A stretch of DNA of 64,000 nucleotides from Diphasiastrum complanatum (GCA_029204225.1 CM055098.1:1427106-1491105); one strand, 5' to 3'; counted from the stretch's first letter, positions 12,238 through 21,639 are shown. Program-made: numbers and translations. Notes: generated by a model from the sequence alone, not told the origin.

Positions 12238-15200
12238 TAGTACCCTCTGGTACCGCTGGGGGCAGGTACAGAGGCACATGGAGGGATGATGGGGATCCAC
12301 ATGGCCGATCAGGCTGTGGGGATAAATAGGCATTCACAATGCCATTGTGGTCGGCATTTTCAGAGGCTGTGAGAGGGCTAGTGATAGACAGTGAGAGAGC
12401 AAGCGAGAGCCGGTGACAGGCTGTGAGAGGCTGTTTGAGAGCCAGGGTGCTGTGAGAGGGTGTTCAAGGACCAGGGTGCTGTGAGGAGAAGGTCGATCGA
12501 GATGGCCGAGCGCATACCACCGAAGCCCGAGGGCGAGCCAGGAGGAAGCTTGAGGAAGATATCCGAAGGCACAACGAGAGGCATCAGAAGCAAGATGCAG
12601 ATATCCGAGAGATGCTGCGACAGACTCGACAGAGAAATCCGGAACTGGAGCCCGCCCCCGCTGTGGATCCTGTCCCCGCTGTCGAGCTGGATCTGGATGA
12701 GCAGATCGGAATGAATTTCACATGACGGCAGCTCATCATGGTCAGGGAAAGGGCGGCCAGACGTCGGGCTAACCAGGAGGCAGCTCGGGCTAACCGGGAG
12801 GCAGAGCAAGAGCGACAAAACAATGCACCAGACGAGGGCGAGGAGTCGGTGGAGGATCAGTGAGGGATGTTTAGAATAGATGAGGTCCAGCCGTATGTGG
12901 CGGACTGTTGCTATGTAGTTTTCGGCAGTTTATGGTGCATCAAATAACTAGATGGCTGCTTAAAAAAATGACAGTATATGTGATGTTATCCTGATACAAC
13001 GGTTGAATATATACATAGTTGTTTTTTGTGCAACGCGAGCCTGGTCATGTAAGATGCAATGTCCGTAATTTTTTTACATGCAGATGTATTACATGTGTTT
13101 ATGAAATGTCGTTTGGGCTGTTGGGGTGATTGCTGTGCTCATGATGTAGGTGCATATATGTGAAGCTAGCATTCACTTCAAACGAAATTAAATGAAAATA
13201 GGATTCAGACACGCACATAGAATTCTTCGACATAAAATAAAGCATCACATGTACAGAGCGACATACGCACAATGTGCAGCAAATAATGTAGGCCAAACAC
13301 TGTATATAATGTGAAAAATCATCTGAGTACAATGGTAGACCGTCTGCTAGAGACAAACTACTGAAACTAAAACAACAGAGCCACAATCAATGCTCTGGCT
13401 CTGACTCAGACGAATGCTCTGGAGACAACTTAGGGCCCCGAGTTGACTCTCGCAGCCGATATCTCTACCTGTCTGGAACTGGCATGGGCTGTGTATCCGA
13501 GGGGGAAGACTCGTCATCCTCATCCTCCCAATCAGCCTCCGCATCAGCCCCCAAGCAGGCCAAACCAACAACACCTGCTCCAACTGGCTGTGATACTGCA
13601 CCTCTACCTGTACCTGGAGCCCTGCGTGGTCGTCCTCTCCTCCCTGGCAGTTTTTGTGCCTTGCCTTTCTTGTTCGGTGCACCCTTGGGCCTGCCTGGTC
13701 TCTTGCGGACAAGAGGAGCTGTCAATGCCTCGTCACCCCCATGCAAATCACCTGGCTGGCTAGGCTGGGCCCAAGCTGAGGCCGGCTGGGATAGGGAAGC
13801 AAAAGAGGGAACTCCCTGTGCAACTGAGCGAGGAGGATGAGCTCATGGAGTGTGTGCTCGTGGGGCTGCTGCAGGTGGAGGAACTGGCTGTGCAGGAGGC
13901 GAGTACAGTGGCGATATGTACTGAAAGGGGCGCTGTGGTGGCCGGTACTGGTACATCCTGGGTGTTGCCAAAGGAGGAGGATGTGACGTGGGGTGCTGCC
14001 ACTGGAGGAGCCACTGTGGATGTGGGCGCTGCAAGAGAAAACCTGGGCACAGATGGTGGCCTGCCATGGAGACTTGGTGCTGCAGAAGTGGACGGCAATG
14101 GAGGGGCTGCAAGCCGAAATGGCATCGGTGGCACTGGAGGAGCTGTGCGACGCACATACACCCTCTGAGGAGCTGGAGGAACTGTAGGCACCTCATGCGG
14201 CTGCTCTGGCTGGGACTCTGTGTATGGCATGCTGGCAAGAGATGATGGGGGCGCCCTGACACTCGGCATCTGCTGGGCCTCTGAATCCAATGTGGCAACC
14301 AAGTCGGCCAGCTGGGCATCCAAATACAAATGCTCTGGGCTCTGGGACTCATCCTGTGCACCAGCCTCTAAATCATCCTGTGCACCAACCTCTGAATCAT
14401 CCTGTGCACCAACCCCTGAATCAACCCAAGCCTCATCCCGTGCCTCATCATGTGCACCCTGTAGACCCTGCATGGCCTCCCAATCTGTGCAATGAAAGTC
14501 ATCAGGTGCCTCCTCTGGTGTGCTGTCGTAGTAACGGCCATGACTCTGTGCTGCACGCATCCAAACATCTGCGGGACCGACATCTAAACCACTCTGCCCT
14601 CTATCAAGAGCCTCCTCCATCATGTCGACATAGGTAGGTATGCCATTGCCCCCCCCTGTGTGCCCTGCCTGTCTGCCGGTATAACCTGTGCCATGTGTCC
14701 CACCTCTGCCACGTGATGCACCTGTGACCCCTGCCCGTGGCGTGTGCCCTGCACCTGTATAATCTGCCTCATCCCTCTCTGGTCTGGCAAACACAACCCG
14801 AATGGGCTCATCCTCATCATGCTCATCCTCTGACACTGGCTCATCTGCCTCATACAATGGGGGCTCTCTGTGCTCAAGCCCAAGCTCTCTCTCTCTCTCA
14901 TCTCGGCAAGCTCCCTCTCTCTCTCTCTGCCATCAACTGTGTGCCCAGGTCATCTGCAGGCATGGGATGGGTGCTGTCCGTAGGCAAGTCAACCTGGCGC
15001 TCCAAATCGGATATCTTCGTCTGCAAGGTTTAAAATTTGCATGTCAGAGAGACAACTTCATCAAGAAATGAAACCAACATACCAGGAGTCAACCAACATG
15101 CTATGAAAGATTAGCTTATCACCTGCAATGCGCTCGTAATGGTCGGAAGCCTCCTGGCGAGACGTGCGTTGGTGCTACAGAACACCAACCGCTTCAACTG

Positions 15201-16723
15201 ACTCACTGACAACCGGTTCCTTCTCCTCGTGTGAATTAGTGCCCATGTGCTCCAATTACGCTCACACATGGAGGCAGCACAGTCCTGTGGTGCGTGCATT
15301 GAAATACTTCAGCACATTGTGGCAGAGGTGAAACTTCAACGAAACACAAAAAATGGAGGATAAAATGAGATGCATACCTGAGAAAGGACACGCAGTGCAA
15401 GACGCTGTATAGATGGGTATGTGCTACCGAACATGGTCCACCAGGTAATGGGTAGCTGCCTCCTCTCTGGATCCTGGGCAGTCGGGTGGCCGAATGTGCC
15501 CATGCCGAAACGAAATGCAACGAGCTCCTCCATGAGCCTGATAGGATCCAAACCTATGTGTGGACCCACCCTGTGAATGTACTGAAGCCAATCGGCCTCG
15601 AGCTCTCTGTCTGCGATCTGTGTCGGAGAGAGGAAGAGGGGATGCAGCATGTGTGCAACGCTGTGGAAAACGACAACTCACATACATTGATGGCCTCTCT
15701 GGATCGCTTGGCATACTCATGATGGTATCAACAGAACATCTGATCAATGCATTTTAAGCTAGTCAAATAGACCATGAATGCCAAATAATAGTGACATTGT
15801 GTAGAAGCCGCAAGGAATTCATAAGGCCAATGAATGTGAACCATCCACAAGAACTGCTCAAATGTAGCCCATAAGAGATATTTAGATCAGGGACAACATA
15901 TAGAACCAACAAGATCTATAGCCTCACAAGCATAGGAGCACTACATAGTGTCAAAATAATCTAGAGCAAATGTAATAGTACCGTTAAGATAGAAAATAGC
16001 ATAATAAACTAGGCACAACTACATAACAATTTCCCAAGAAATCTGCAAGGACCAAGAATATCTACTACCGACAAAAAGAACAACGAGAATTCCAAAAAAT
16101 GTGTCCCATGAAAACCATCCTTGCCAACCATCTAATGCACCCAAGCCAACCGTGCATGCTAAAACATCATAAAAGTACACTCATGAATGCAAAAATAGAT
16201 GGAAAAACCTAGCAAGATCTGACAAGCTGCATTATCATATGCTCCAATATCCTGAAATACTACCATGTAGAGTAACCTTGAAAACAACCATAAGGGGGGA
16301 GCAAAATAGCTGCGAGGAGTAGAGTAATATCACGTAGTGCTGTTGTTGAAAAAGGATGTGATACGAGCTGAAGAAAGAAGAAAGCTTTATTAATGTCTTT
16401 TGATGCCAAAAAGCATATAAGACAGAGTAGTACGTCTCAAGTGTGTAGTAGCCAGGGAGCATAGTAACGCCACAAAAGAGCTAAAGAAATATAATCTGAA
16501 ATACATAATGTCTATCACTAAAAAAATAACTACAACAGACAGAAGTATATCCAAGAGATAGCACTGTATGTAATATCAGGTGAGACCGCTGAAGAAGTCT
16601 GTGATACGAGGCCCCGAAGATGATACTACAGTAGAGGATGGACGCTGATGTCGTCTGTGGCGTCTCTGTGGGTGCTGACTCTGTGCAGTATGGGACCTCT
16701 GAGGGCAAACTCTCCTAGTAACC

Positions 16724-16768
<45 letters not shown>

Positions 16769-19700
16769 GATTAAAAGTGGACTTCTTATGTAGGTGATAA
16801 AGCAGAGGTTGCAGACTGGACAATTCAGCTCTGCTACTAAAGCAGTTCAGCAGATTGTAGTAAAGGAGGGTGTTACCGGCCTTTATGCTGTAAGAAAGAT
16901 CCTTTGCAATGTGGCTTGTTCAAATATTTGTTAGAATTTTAGTTACTAAGTGCCAGTCAAAGCATCGTGATATGGAACATTTTCTAGTTGTACGAACTAC
17001 CAATCATTGTGTTACAGTACAACAGGTCTAGCGTATAGACGTATTAAGCTTGAGATTTGATCTGGTAAGTTGAAGCTTGAAAGCCTTAGTAGCAAAAGCA
17101 TTCCATTCAAGCATTTTATCGTTCCAATCTAGATTTTAGTTTTCTTCATGATTCAAAAAGTGCAGTGGTTGGTGTTTGCATGCAGGGTTACGGTTCTTTC
17201 TTGTTACGAGATCTTCCATTTGATGCCATACAGTTTTGTATCTATGAGCAGCTGAGAATAGTGTACAAAAAAGTGGTAAGATTAGAATCTATCTGCATTT
17301 TTTAGAGGGGGGGTGGGGGGGGGGTCACTGTTATTGTTTTTTTTTGTGTTGATTTGGCAACTAAATGTTTATACTTGGATACCCTACTGTTTTGAATTGC
17401 ATTCTAGGTTGAGCCAGCCATTTCTTCGCTCATTGAAAAGATACCAATAGATTGATATAAATGGATTAATCACAAAAGATATTATTTTGGGTTTACTGCA
17501 ACCTGCAATATGTAGCTTGACTTCAGCTGCAGAGCAAGTTATATTCCTGGGAGGCACTCCGTTGCTCTCTCAGGAAAATGTACATTAAACCCCTACAAGA
17601 GGAGTATTTGACTTCTTGACTATATGACCAAACAAAAGTGCTAAATTGAGCCCAAATGACAAATCAACCAAACCCTAACTTGGATGTTAGAGTATCTGGG
17701 GCTCAAAGTGTGGCGTGAAATAATTTTAAGAGAGGACAATAACGTGCAATATAAGTCAAAATGGATCTGATTAAACGCTTGTTATTGGGATGAAGTCTAA
17801 AGGGCTGTGTTTGAGTATGCTGTTACTTTGGAGTGAAAACGGTCAACGTTACCTATATTTTGGTAAACGATCCAATATGTTCTTAATAGCACATCTATGT
17901 TTAGATATATGTCACAGAAACATATTATACTAAACATTGTTTTCCAATTTCTGCTATGACATGCATAGATCTTTGAAAATGCATGTAATCATATCTGCAA
18001 CATTCTCGTTTTGTATGCAGATCATATATATGTGATTAAGGTTTAGGGTTTTTGTGAAGCAAAAAATCTAGCTCCAATTTTGAAATGACATCTTGCAAGT
18101 GAACAATGAAAAATGTGTGCACCACTTTGCAGCTCTGATCTCTCTTACCATACCTAAGGCCAAACTAATCATGAAAAGCAACATGAAGCGAATGTAAGTC
18201 TCCCCATAAAAAGTTACTGCTTGTAGCAGTGGCTTGCATGCTTGCTTGTTCTAACTTTTTAATGAAGCAAGACCTGTTGATCTCAAAAAATGATCAGAAA
18301 AACATGTATATCTGCAGGCTAAGAGGGAGCTAGGTGGACCAGAAACTGCTCTTGTGGGAGCTGTTGCAGGTTTTCCTTGATGCCCTTGAAGAGTGAAGTG
18401 TTCACTGAGAGTCAAAGTTCTTCTTTTGTACTTGAATTTGATATGAGAGCAATTATGTACCATGGCTTGGGTATCATTGTGTTGTAGGTGCTATCACTGG
18501 AGCTGTGACAACTCCACTTGATGTGATCAAGACAAGACTAATGGTTCAGGTAGACTCGGTACTAATACTATAAGATTATTGCATATGAGGCTACAAAACA
18601 ATGTAGTGCTTTGGTTCTCAAAACGTTGTATTGCTTTGATGTTATGGAAGAACGTGAAGATTTGGTAAAGCATTTGGAAAATTGACTTTGGTGCCTTCAG
18701 GGTCATACAAAGCAATACAAGGGTGTCATTGATTGCGTTAGAAAGATCGTTAACGAAGAGGGCCCACGCACTTTGATGAAGGTGATCTTGTATGGAAATG
18801 ATGTACCTGGTTTTTCTTTCTTACCATCATAGGAACCTTAGAAGCCCGTTCCGACCAAAATTGGTCGGAACTGTCCGTACGTTCCGGAACGTTCCTGGTC
18901 GGAACGTATATTAGCTGCATTTTATATGAATTAAATCCTTTGTAAAAAAACGTTTTTTTTTTTTTGAGGGCATCGTTCCGGAACAGAACGCGTTCCATTT
19001 CAGAACGGGAAACTAAGATAGGAACAAAGAATTTTGATTTGAAGCCCTCCAAACTGATATGAATTGGCTTGAAACTCAATCCAATTTTTCTACGAAACAA
19101 CTGTACTCAACAAAACTTTATTGAAGAATATTGTCACATAAATACTAACTTATAGTGGCTAACAAAGCTACTCCACCCTCTTTCCAAGCCCACTACAGTG
19201 GAGTTGTGTCAATGCTTCTTCTAAAGATTACCTATCATCTTCGGTAAGCTTATAAGCATAGCTCCCAGTCAATTGAAATGAATTCACTTTATTTATTTAT
19301 TTATTGGATTGGCCTACTGCAAAATGATTCAGAAAAAACTCTTTTCTTTATTCTAGAAAATGTACATGGACAATAACAAACCTTTTTTGGAAAAAACATT
19401 TTCCACAAACCTGATTCGAATTTGAAGTAATTCATATTATTCCAATCATGAATCTTTGGAACTATGCTTATAAAGTAAGAGGGTTAGGCATAGCATTCTC
19501 TCTTGCCTTCTATAGCTCATCAAGCTAAAAACCACCCATTGCCCATAGATAAGGTGCTTTTGCCTTTTAACATGCGTAATATATATCTGTCTATTGGGTT
19601 TCGAGAGTCTGTTTTCTACAAAAAATTCTCATTATCAAACAACAGAGCCAAATAACAAGAATGTCTACATCGTGATGACAGGGTGTTGCTCCTAGGGTCC

Positions 19701-19825
19701 TTTGGATTGGCATTGGAGGCTCTATTTTTTTTGCTGTTTTGGAAAGGACAAAACAACTGCTTGCTGAGCTGTCTTTGAAAAATAGCATGGAGGTTTCGAG
19801 CCGATCCAACGGGAAGGATTTGTAG
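3364..19825 (+). CDS. SAMC: S-adenosylmethionine carrier (mitochondrial carrier family), exons for all but the N-terminus
   Basis: Ten exons give about 275 codons ending in TAG at 19823-19825: 3364-3446, 4148-4224, 10553-10643, 11179-11232, 16794-16889, 17186-17275, 18318-18369, 18488-18549, 18701-18781 and 19682-19825. All nine introns start with GT and end with AG, and codon phase is kept at each junction. The three mitochondrial-carrier signatures P-x-[DE]-x-x-[KR] are intact: PIDTIKTRLQ (exon 1), PTEVIKQRLQ across exons 4/5, and PLDVIKTRLM (exon 8). IAGGTAGVVVET, FLLRDLPFDAIQF and RVLWIGIGGSIFF are diagnostic for plant SAMC1-type carriers, which exchange cytosolic S-adenosylmethionine for S-adenosylhomocysteine across organelle inner membranes to supply methylation. 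About 45-50 N-terminal residues, including any targeting peptide, are missing from the window. Introns 2 and 4 are swollen by transposon debris. Confidence 0.93.
4148..4224 (+). CDS. SAMC: SAMC exon b: FRGLYSGLGGN matrix loop
   Basis: Preceded by TTTCTGCAG and followed by GTGAGC. Encodes the matrix helix and second transmembrane start, with LYSGLGGN as in plant carriers; ends two bases into a proline codon completed by the next exon 6.3 kb downstream. Confidence 0.9.
4226..6200. other. SAMC intron 2, left part: no gene seen
   Basis: AT-rich intron sequence with short chance reading frames on both strands. No coding family, RNA gene or LTR was recognised. Confidence 0.5.
6256..6410. repeat. 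Imperfect direct repeat, about 80-90 bp period
   Basis: A block starting TTGATAGACAT-CCC-TTA-AGATTGG occurs at about 6256 and again at 6334, and CAGCCAGTAGAG ends both units (6306 and 6399). Two diverged copies of one unit; origin unknown. Confidence 0.5.
6722..6782. repeat. (CT)n microsatellite
   Basis: Uninterrupted CT dinucleotides, about 30 units, directly left of the LINE-like relic. Confidence 0.98.
6890..7500 (+). pseudogene. LINE (L1-type) ORF1-like relic: coiled coil plus RNA-binding part
   Basis: A helical stretch (YLKDAQHQAATRSRYAEKI, about 6910-6965; a broken KELEDKIE heptad near 7015) precedes a VRGI-D-A-AEAKCFL segment (7165-7230), then in another frame REALRCKAKLRGTTTYMDDDL, ERRIAF, a TAG stop (7411-7413) and GRRVIYRDGRVRFF. 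The order coiled coil, RRM-like V-R-G-I strand, then D-D-L-x-x-x-Q and a basic C-terminal segment is that of plant L1 ORF1 proteins, which bind the LINE RNA. Several frameshifts make it dead. No ORF2 (endonuclease/RT) follows; the next 400 bases hold nothing recognisable. Confidence 0.45.
7930..8245 (+). pseudogene. Ty3/Gypsy chromovirus integrase C-terminus and chromodomain fragment
   Basis: QEMLQVTCKSICSAQDRARHH followed by RSFKEF (7960-8070) matches the linker after the integrase core of chromoviruses, where AQDR-k-hAn-kR---eF is typical. In a neighbouring frame, LLVHWKGLSNEDEPWEHAFPF (8175-8240) is the core of a chromodomain (fLVkWkG--ee-TWE), which helps target integration to heterochromatin. 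The segment between, the GD-V-L-R motif and the SH3-like barrel, is mostly lost. A stop follows the chromodomain, as in intact elements. Confidence 0.6.
8409..8805 (+). pseudogene. Retroelement aspartic-protease-like fragment
   Basis: One frame reads ADFYVLFLEHYDLILGGDWFASLGDVTINL and so on, about 130 codons to 8803. The YD-ILG-DW block is the flap-to-C-terminal part of Ty3/Gypsy proteases (YDvILGmDWL), here with a G replacing the usual M. The N-terminal catalytic DSGA part is not visible. It sits downstream of the chromodomain fragment, the reverse of the order within one element, so two elements or a rearrangement are involved. Confidence 0.42.
9332..9363. repeat. (GA)n microsatellite
   Basis: About 15 GA units in the sequence that would be the 5' untranslated leader of the oxidoreductase exon at 9539. 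Confidence 0.95.
9539..9730 (+). pseudogene. First exon of a quinone oxidoreductase (MDR family), probably a captured fragment
   Basis: Sixty-four codons start at ATG 9539 and end at DPPLP directly before a GTAAGG donor (9731). The residues WVYKEYG, VLKLEEIPVPDI, EVLMKVHAVALNPVD and the end point are those of exon 1 in plant zinc-free medium-chain reductases (2-methylene-furan-3-one reductase / NADPH:quinone oxidoreductase type), which reduce enones or quinones with NADPH. The exon is clean, with a leader that includes a GA repeat, but I find no second exon (expected VPGYDVAG, then the nucleotide-binding fold) in the 800 bases downstream. It lies inside SAMC intron 2 in the same orientation. 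Best read as a duplicated or transposon-carried promoter plus first exon. Confidence 0.65.
10553..10643 (+). CDS. SAMC: SAMC exon c: ASALFVAVYEP segment
   Basis: Preceded by TATTTGCAG, followed by GTCAGT. One base completes the previous proline codon, then 30 codons including ASALFVAVYEPLKQK and the second-repeat approach (DHLSSIAHL). Confidence 0.9.
11179..11232 (+). CDS. SAMC: SAMC exon d: helix 3, start of second signature
   Basis: Eighteen codons between GATACAG and GTAAAA, encoding TAGAAGGAVASLVRVPTE; the second carrier signature begins here and is completed in the next exon. Confidence 0.9.
11520..12140. other. SAMC intron 4, left part: AT-rich, possible MITE-like inverted motifs
   Basis: The motif GCTAGCACATTGACATGCTAGC-like inverted pair lies near 11610, and CGTGCTAGCCCACTA near 11785. 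Too weak to define an element. No coding signal. Confidence 0.25.
12176..12236. repeat. (AT)n microsatellite
   Basis: About 28 uninterrupted AT units in SAMC intron 4. Confidence 0.97.
12483..12863 (+). pseudogene. Charged helical reading frame of unknown origin with one stop
   Basis: One frame runs 126 codons from 12483 to TGA 12861, broken only by TGA at 12723. It is rich in R, E, Q and A with repeats such as RRKLEEDIRRHNERHQKQD and RRANQEAARANREAEQERQ, predicting long amphipathic helices or a coiled coil. The composition is far more GC-rich than the surrounding intron. I do not recognise the family. It precedes the hAT fragment on the opposite strand and could be part of the same or another transposon. 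Confidence 0.35.
13465..15020 (-). pseudogene. hAT transposase long C-terminal exon: acidic, proline-rich, AT-hooks
   Basis: After ACCTTGCAG the frame reads a short coiled coil (SDLERQVD, then E-R-rich), slips in a GA run, and continues for 365 codons (14857-13763) as an acidic, then Pro/Ser/Ala-rich region with a tandem GAQDD-SEVGAQDD-LEAGAQDE repeat. After a second slip it ends at 13465 with two basic RGRP-type AT-hooks and an acidic tail (DWEDEDDESSP). Unusually GC-rich for the region. hAT proteins of this kind with C-terminal AT-hook tails are not familiar to me. Confidence 0.55.
15123..15284 (-). pseudogene. hAT transposase exon: CERNWS dimerisation motif
   Basis: Fifty-four codons between CACCACAG and GTGATA. 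It carries ASMCERNWSTWALIHTRRRNRL, the signature S-x-x-x-ERNWS-f-x-x-IHtkkRNRL of the hAT C-terminal dimer interface. It joins in phase to the 80-codon exon. Confidence 0.78.
15378..15617 (-). pseudogene. hAT transposase exon: start of dimerisation domain
   Basis: Exactly 80 codons between an acceptor (TCCGACACAG) and a donor (GTATGC). IADRELEADWLQYI, then TWWTMFGSTYPSIQRLALRVLSQ, the W-W-x-x-[FY]G-x-x-P-x-L-q motif of the hATC domain. No stops in the exon. Confidence 0.75.
15757..16725. other. SAMC intron 4, right part: no gene seen
   Basis: AT-rich sequence. No catalytic hAT block was found on the minus strand although it would be expected here. Confidence 0.45.
16726..16763. repeat. (GA)n microsatellite
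   Basis: About 18 GA units, 31 bases before SAMC exon e. Confidence 0.95.
16794..16889 (+). CDS. SAMC: SAMC exon e: end of second signature
   Basis: Thirty-two codons after TTATGTAG, starting VIKQRLQTGQF and ending GLYA before GTAAGA. It lies only about 30 bases after a GA microsatellite and 1.1 kb after the hAT fragment. Confidence 0.9.
17186..17275 (+). CDS. SAMC: SAMC exon f: FLLRDLPFDAIQF
   Basis: Thirty codons after GCATGCAG and before GTAAGA. Encodes the most conserved block of plant SAM carriers, FLLRDLPFDAIQFCIYEQL. Confidence 0.9.
18318..18369 (+). CDS. SAMC: SAMC exon g: RELGGPETALVGAVA
   Basis: Seventeen codons plus one base between TCTGCAG and GTTTTC; the start of the third repeat. 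Confidence 0.88.
18488..18549 (+). CDS. SAMC: SAMC exon h: third carrier signature
   Basis: Two bases complete a glycine, then 20 codons with PLDVIKTRLMVQ, the third carrier signature; GTAGAC follows. Confidence 0.9.
18701..18781 (+). CDS. SAMC: SAMC exon i
   Basis: Twenty-seven codons after CCTTCAG, with YKGVIDCVRKIVNEEG, the matrix helix of repeat three; GTGATC follows. Confidence 0.9.
18848..19015. repeat. Cluster of GTTCC/GGAAC palindromes in the last SAMC intron
   Basis: Within 170 bases there are many copies of GTTCC and GGAAC in both orientations, including a near-perfect palindrome with arms TTCCGACCAA and TTGGTCGGAA separated by AA, and ACGTTCCGGAACGTTCC. The two clusters (18850-18910 and 18970-19015) flank an AT-rich middle, as in a foldback or MITE-like element. 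No coding capacity. Confidence 0.5.
19682..19825 (+). CDS. SAMC: SAMC terminal exon
   Basis: After GATGACAG, encodes GVAPRVLWIGIGGSIFFAVLE and a short polar tail, ending TAG at 19823-19825. The tail is a little longer than in the Arabidopsis protein. Confidence 0.9.
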   Translation, partial: GVAPRVLWIGIGGSIFFAVLERTKQLLAELSLKNSMEVSSRSNGKDL

Positions 19826-20640
19826 TAAATTGAAACTGTTTCTAAATCACAAAATTCACAGCAGCATTCATTGCTTGTAGAGCAATTTGAAATGTTAGTC
19901 ATTCACTTCTAACTACTCATTCCTTCCCTAAATTTTGTTGATTCCCATTTTGAGCAACCTATATGGGTTCTTCACTGGGTTGAACATATAGGTAGTTATG
20001 TTAGCAGTTCTTTGAATATCATCCCTTTGAGAAAGTAATATTTGAATCGATAAGGCAGTGTAACATGTAGCATTAATTTGTACATCAGCATAGAAAAAAG
20101 GTTCGGAGTTCTTATTGAAGGCGGTTAATCTTTCAGTGAACCAATGTGGGTTTTCTATCCTTGAGGCTGCACAGTTTACGTGTAGTCAACTGGATATTGG
20201 CAGATTAGATGAAATGTCTCATCCATATTTCCCAGCCATACGGGCTTTGTTCCATTCAGAACGTGGGAAATTTTTCCCATGTTCTATATATAATGTGTAT
20301 TCAGTTGTTATTTACATCAAAAGCGTAAAGTCTGTATTTACCTGTAATTACATTGTCCTAACAAAACTCAGCACTGTGCACAGCTTCTCAAAACTGTTCT
20401 GAAAGCATGTAAAAATAGAACTCTAAGTACGCCAACATGCACCATGCAACTACTTTGTACAAAAAATATACATGAATCACTTTCGACATGGATGGGATTG
20501 AGAAGCATAAGAAAAACACAATATTTTTTGCTATTCAAAATTTTAATACGAACATTTGTATTATGTAATAACAAGTACAGATTTTGAGGTGCACCATCAA
20601 TGAAACTTCCTATTTTGATTAATAAAAGATGGGGACCAGG
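19826..20640. other. 3' flank of SAMC: no further gene seen
   Basis: The 3' untranslated region of the carrier should lie here, but no unambiguous polyadenylation signal stands out. Short frames only. Confidence 0.4.
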
Positions 20641-20655
20641 AGTGCAATAGGTATT

Positions 20656-20662
<7 letters not shown>

Positions 20663-20706
<44 letters not shown>

Positions 20707-20709
20707 GAG

Positions 20710-20766
<57 letters not shown>
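20663..20766. repeat. (CT)n-(AT)n compound microsatellite
   Basis: CT units (20663-20731, with one AGAG interruption) pass directly into AT units (20732-20766). Confidence 0.97.
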
Positions 20767-20767
<1 letters not shown>

Positions 20768-20822
20768 TAGTTGCTTGTGCCCGTCGTTGACGGGCAATGG
20801 CGGATGCGCGTTGATGGCGGAC

Positions 20823-21166
20823 GTGTGCGCGCGCGCGCGCATGCGTGTGTGTGCATGCCCTAATGGCTCTGTGTATGTGTGTGTGTGTGTGTGTGCGGGT
20901 GTGTGTATGTGCATGTAGAGTGTGTGTGTGTGTGCGTGTGTTTACGGAGTGTGTGTGTGTGGGTTGTGGATTAGGATTAGGTTGTGTGTGTGTGTGTTGT
21001 GTGTGTGTGGGTCTGCGTGTGTTTGTGGGTGTGCGCATTGTGTGTGTGTTTGTGTGTATGTGTATTTGTGTGTGTTGTGTTTGTGTGCGTGTGCGTGTGT
21101 GTACTTAGGGTAAGGGTTAGAGTGGGTCTTTATGGATGTGTGTGTGCGTGTGTGTTTGGGCTGAGC
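20823..21166. repeat. Degenerate (TG)n / (CG)n minisatellite
   Basis: A run of GCGCGCGCGC followed by over 300 bases of imperfect TGTGTG with TGCG, TTTG and TATG variants; contains GGATTAGGATTAGG once. Long frames here are artefacts of the repeat. Confidence 0.95.
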
Positions 21167-21639
21167 TTAGAGCTCAGCAAAGCCCAACAAATGTTTTGCA
21201 CGTTAGTACTAAATTTTTTCATAAAATGTTTTGCAAGATAGCATATATTACAGTAGCAGACAGCTATTTAGAGCTCGTTGACCGATCTGGGTAACGACTG
21301 ATGATTTGGATGGCGGCCGATGGTTTAGAAAGAAAGCCGATAGTCGATGTATGTGTGTGTGTAGCTCCAATATAGCTCTCATGTGCACCCCATTAGATAT
21401 TGAGTAGTATACCCAATCTTAAAGCTTGGTATTGAGAGGTATTATTGGTTTTAGTTTGAAGAAACACTTTTCACGGTGGAGACAAAGCAACATCTCTTTC
21501 TGTTTTCTTAGGGTCTTCCAATTTCGCGTAAACAAAATTCTAAATTCCCACCTTGTACAACCATATTACCATAAATCTAAAGCATTCTTGACTTTTTCAA
21601 TCTATCAAACAATTTGATAGTCTAGACTTTTGCTTAGGA

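Larger units (their letters stand above)
13465..15720 (-). mobile_element. hAT transposase C-terminal half with introns, inserted in SAMC intron 4
   Basis: On the minus strand, exons at about 15682-15720, 15378-15617, 15123-15284 and 13465-15020 are joined by small introns with GT-AG borders (about 65, 93 and 102 bp) and constant phase. They encode the hAT dimerisation region: PITWWTMFGSTYPSIQRLALRVLSQ, then CERNWSTWALIHTRRRNRLS and LVFC-NARL. The catalytic RNase H-like part, expected upstream at higher coordinates, is not visible. The last exon is a long low-complexity tail with two frameshifts (in a GA run near 14890 and near 13815), ending in AT-hook-like RKRPGRPKGAP and GRRGRPRRAPG. hAT transposases move DNA by cut and paste; this copy is truncated and dead. 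Terminal inverted repeats were not found. Confidence 0.72.

Noticed and set aside
13443-14637. Plus-strand frames opposite the hAT tail
   Set aside because: Shadows caused by high GC; the minus-strand frame has AT-hooks and joins in phase to hAT exons.
20970-21120. TTAGGG-like hexamers (GGATTAGGATTAGG, GGGTAAGGGTTAG)
   Set aside because: Only two or three imperfect units inside a TG-rich tract; not an interstitial telomere array.
20619-21241. Several long frames of cysteine/valine or histidine/threonine repeats
   Set aside because: They arise from the TG and CT dinucleotide repeats.
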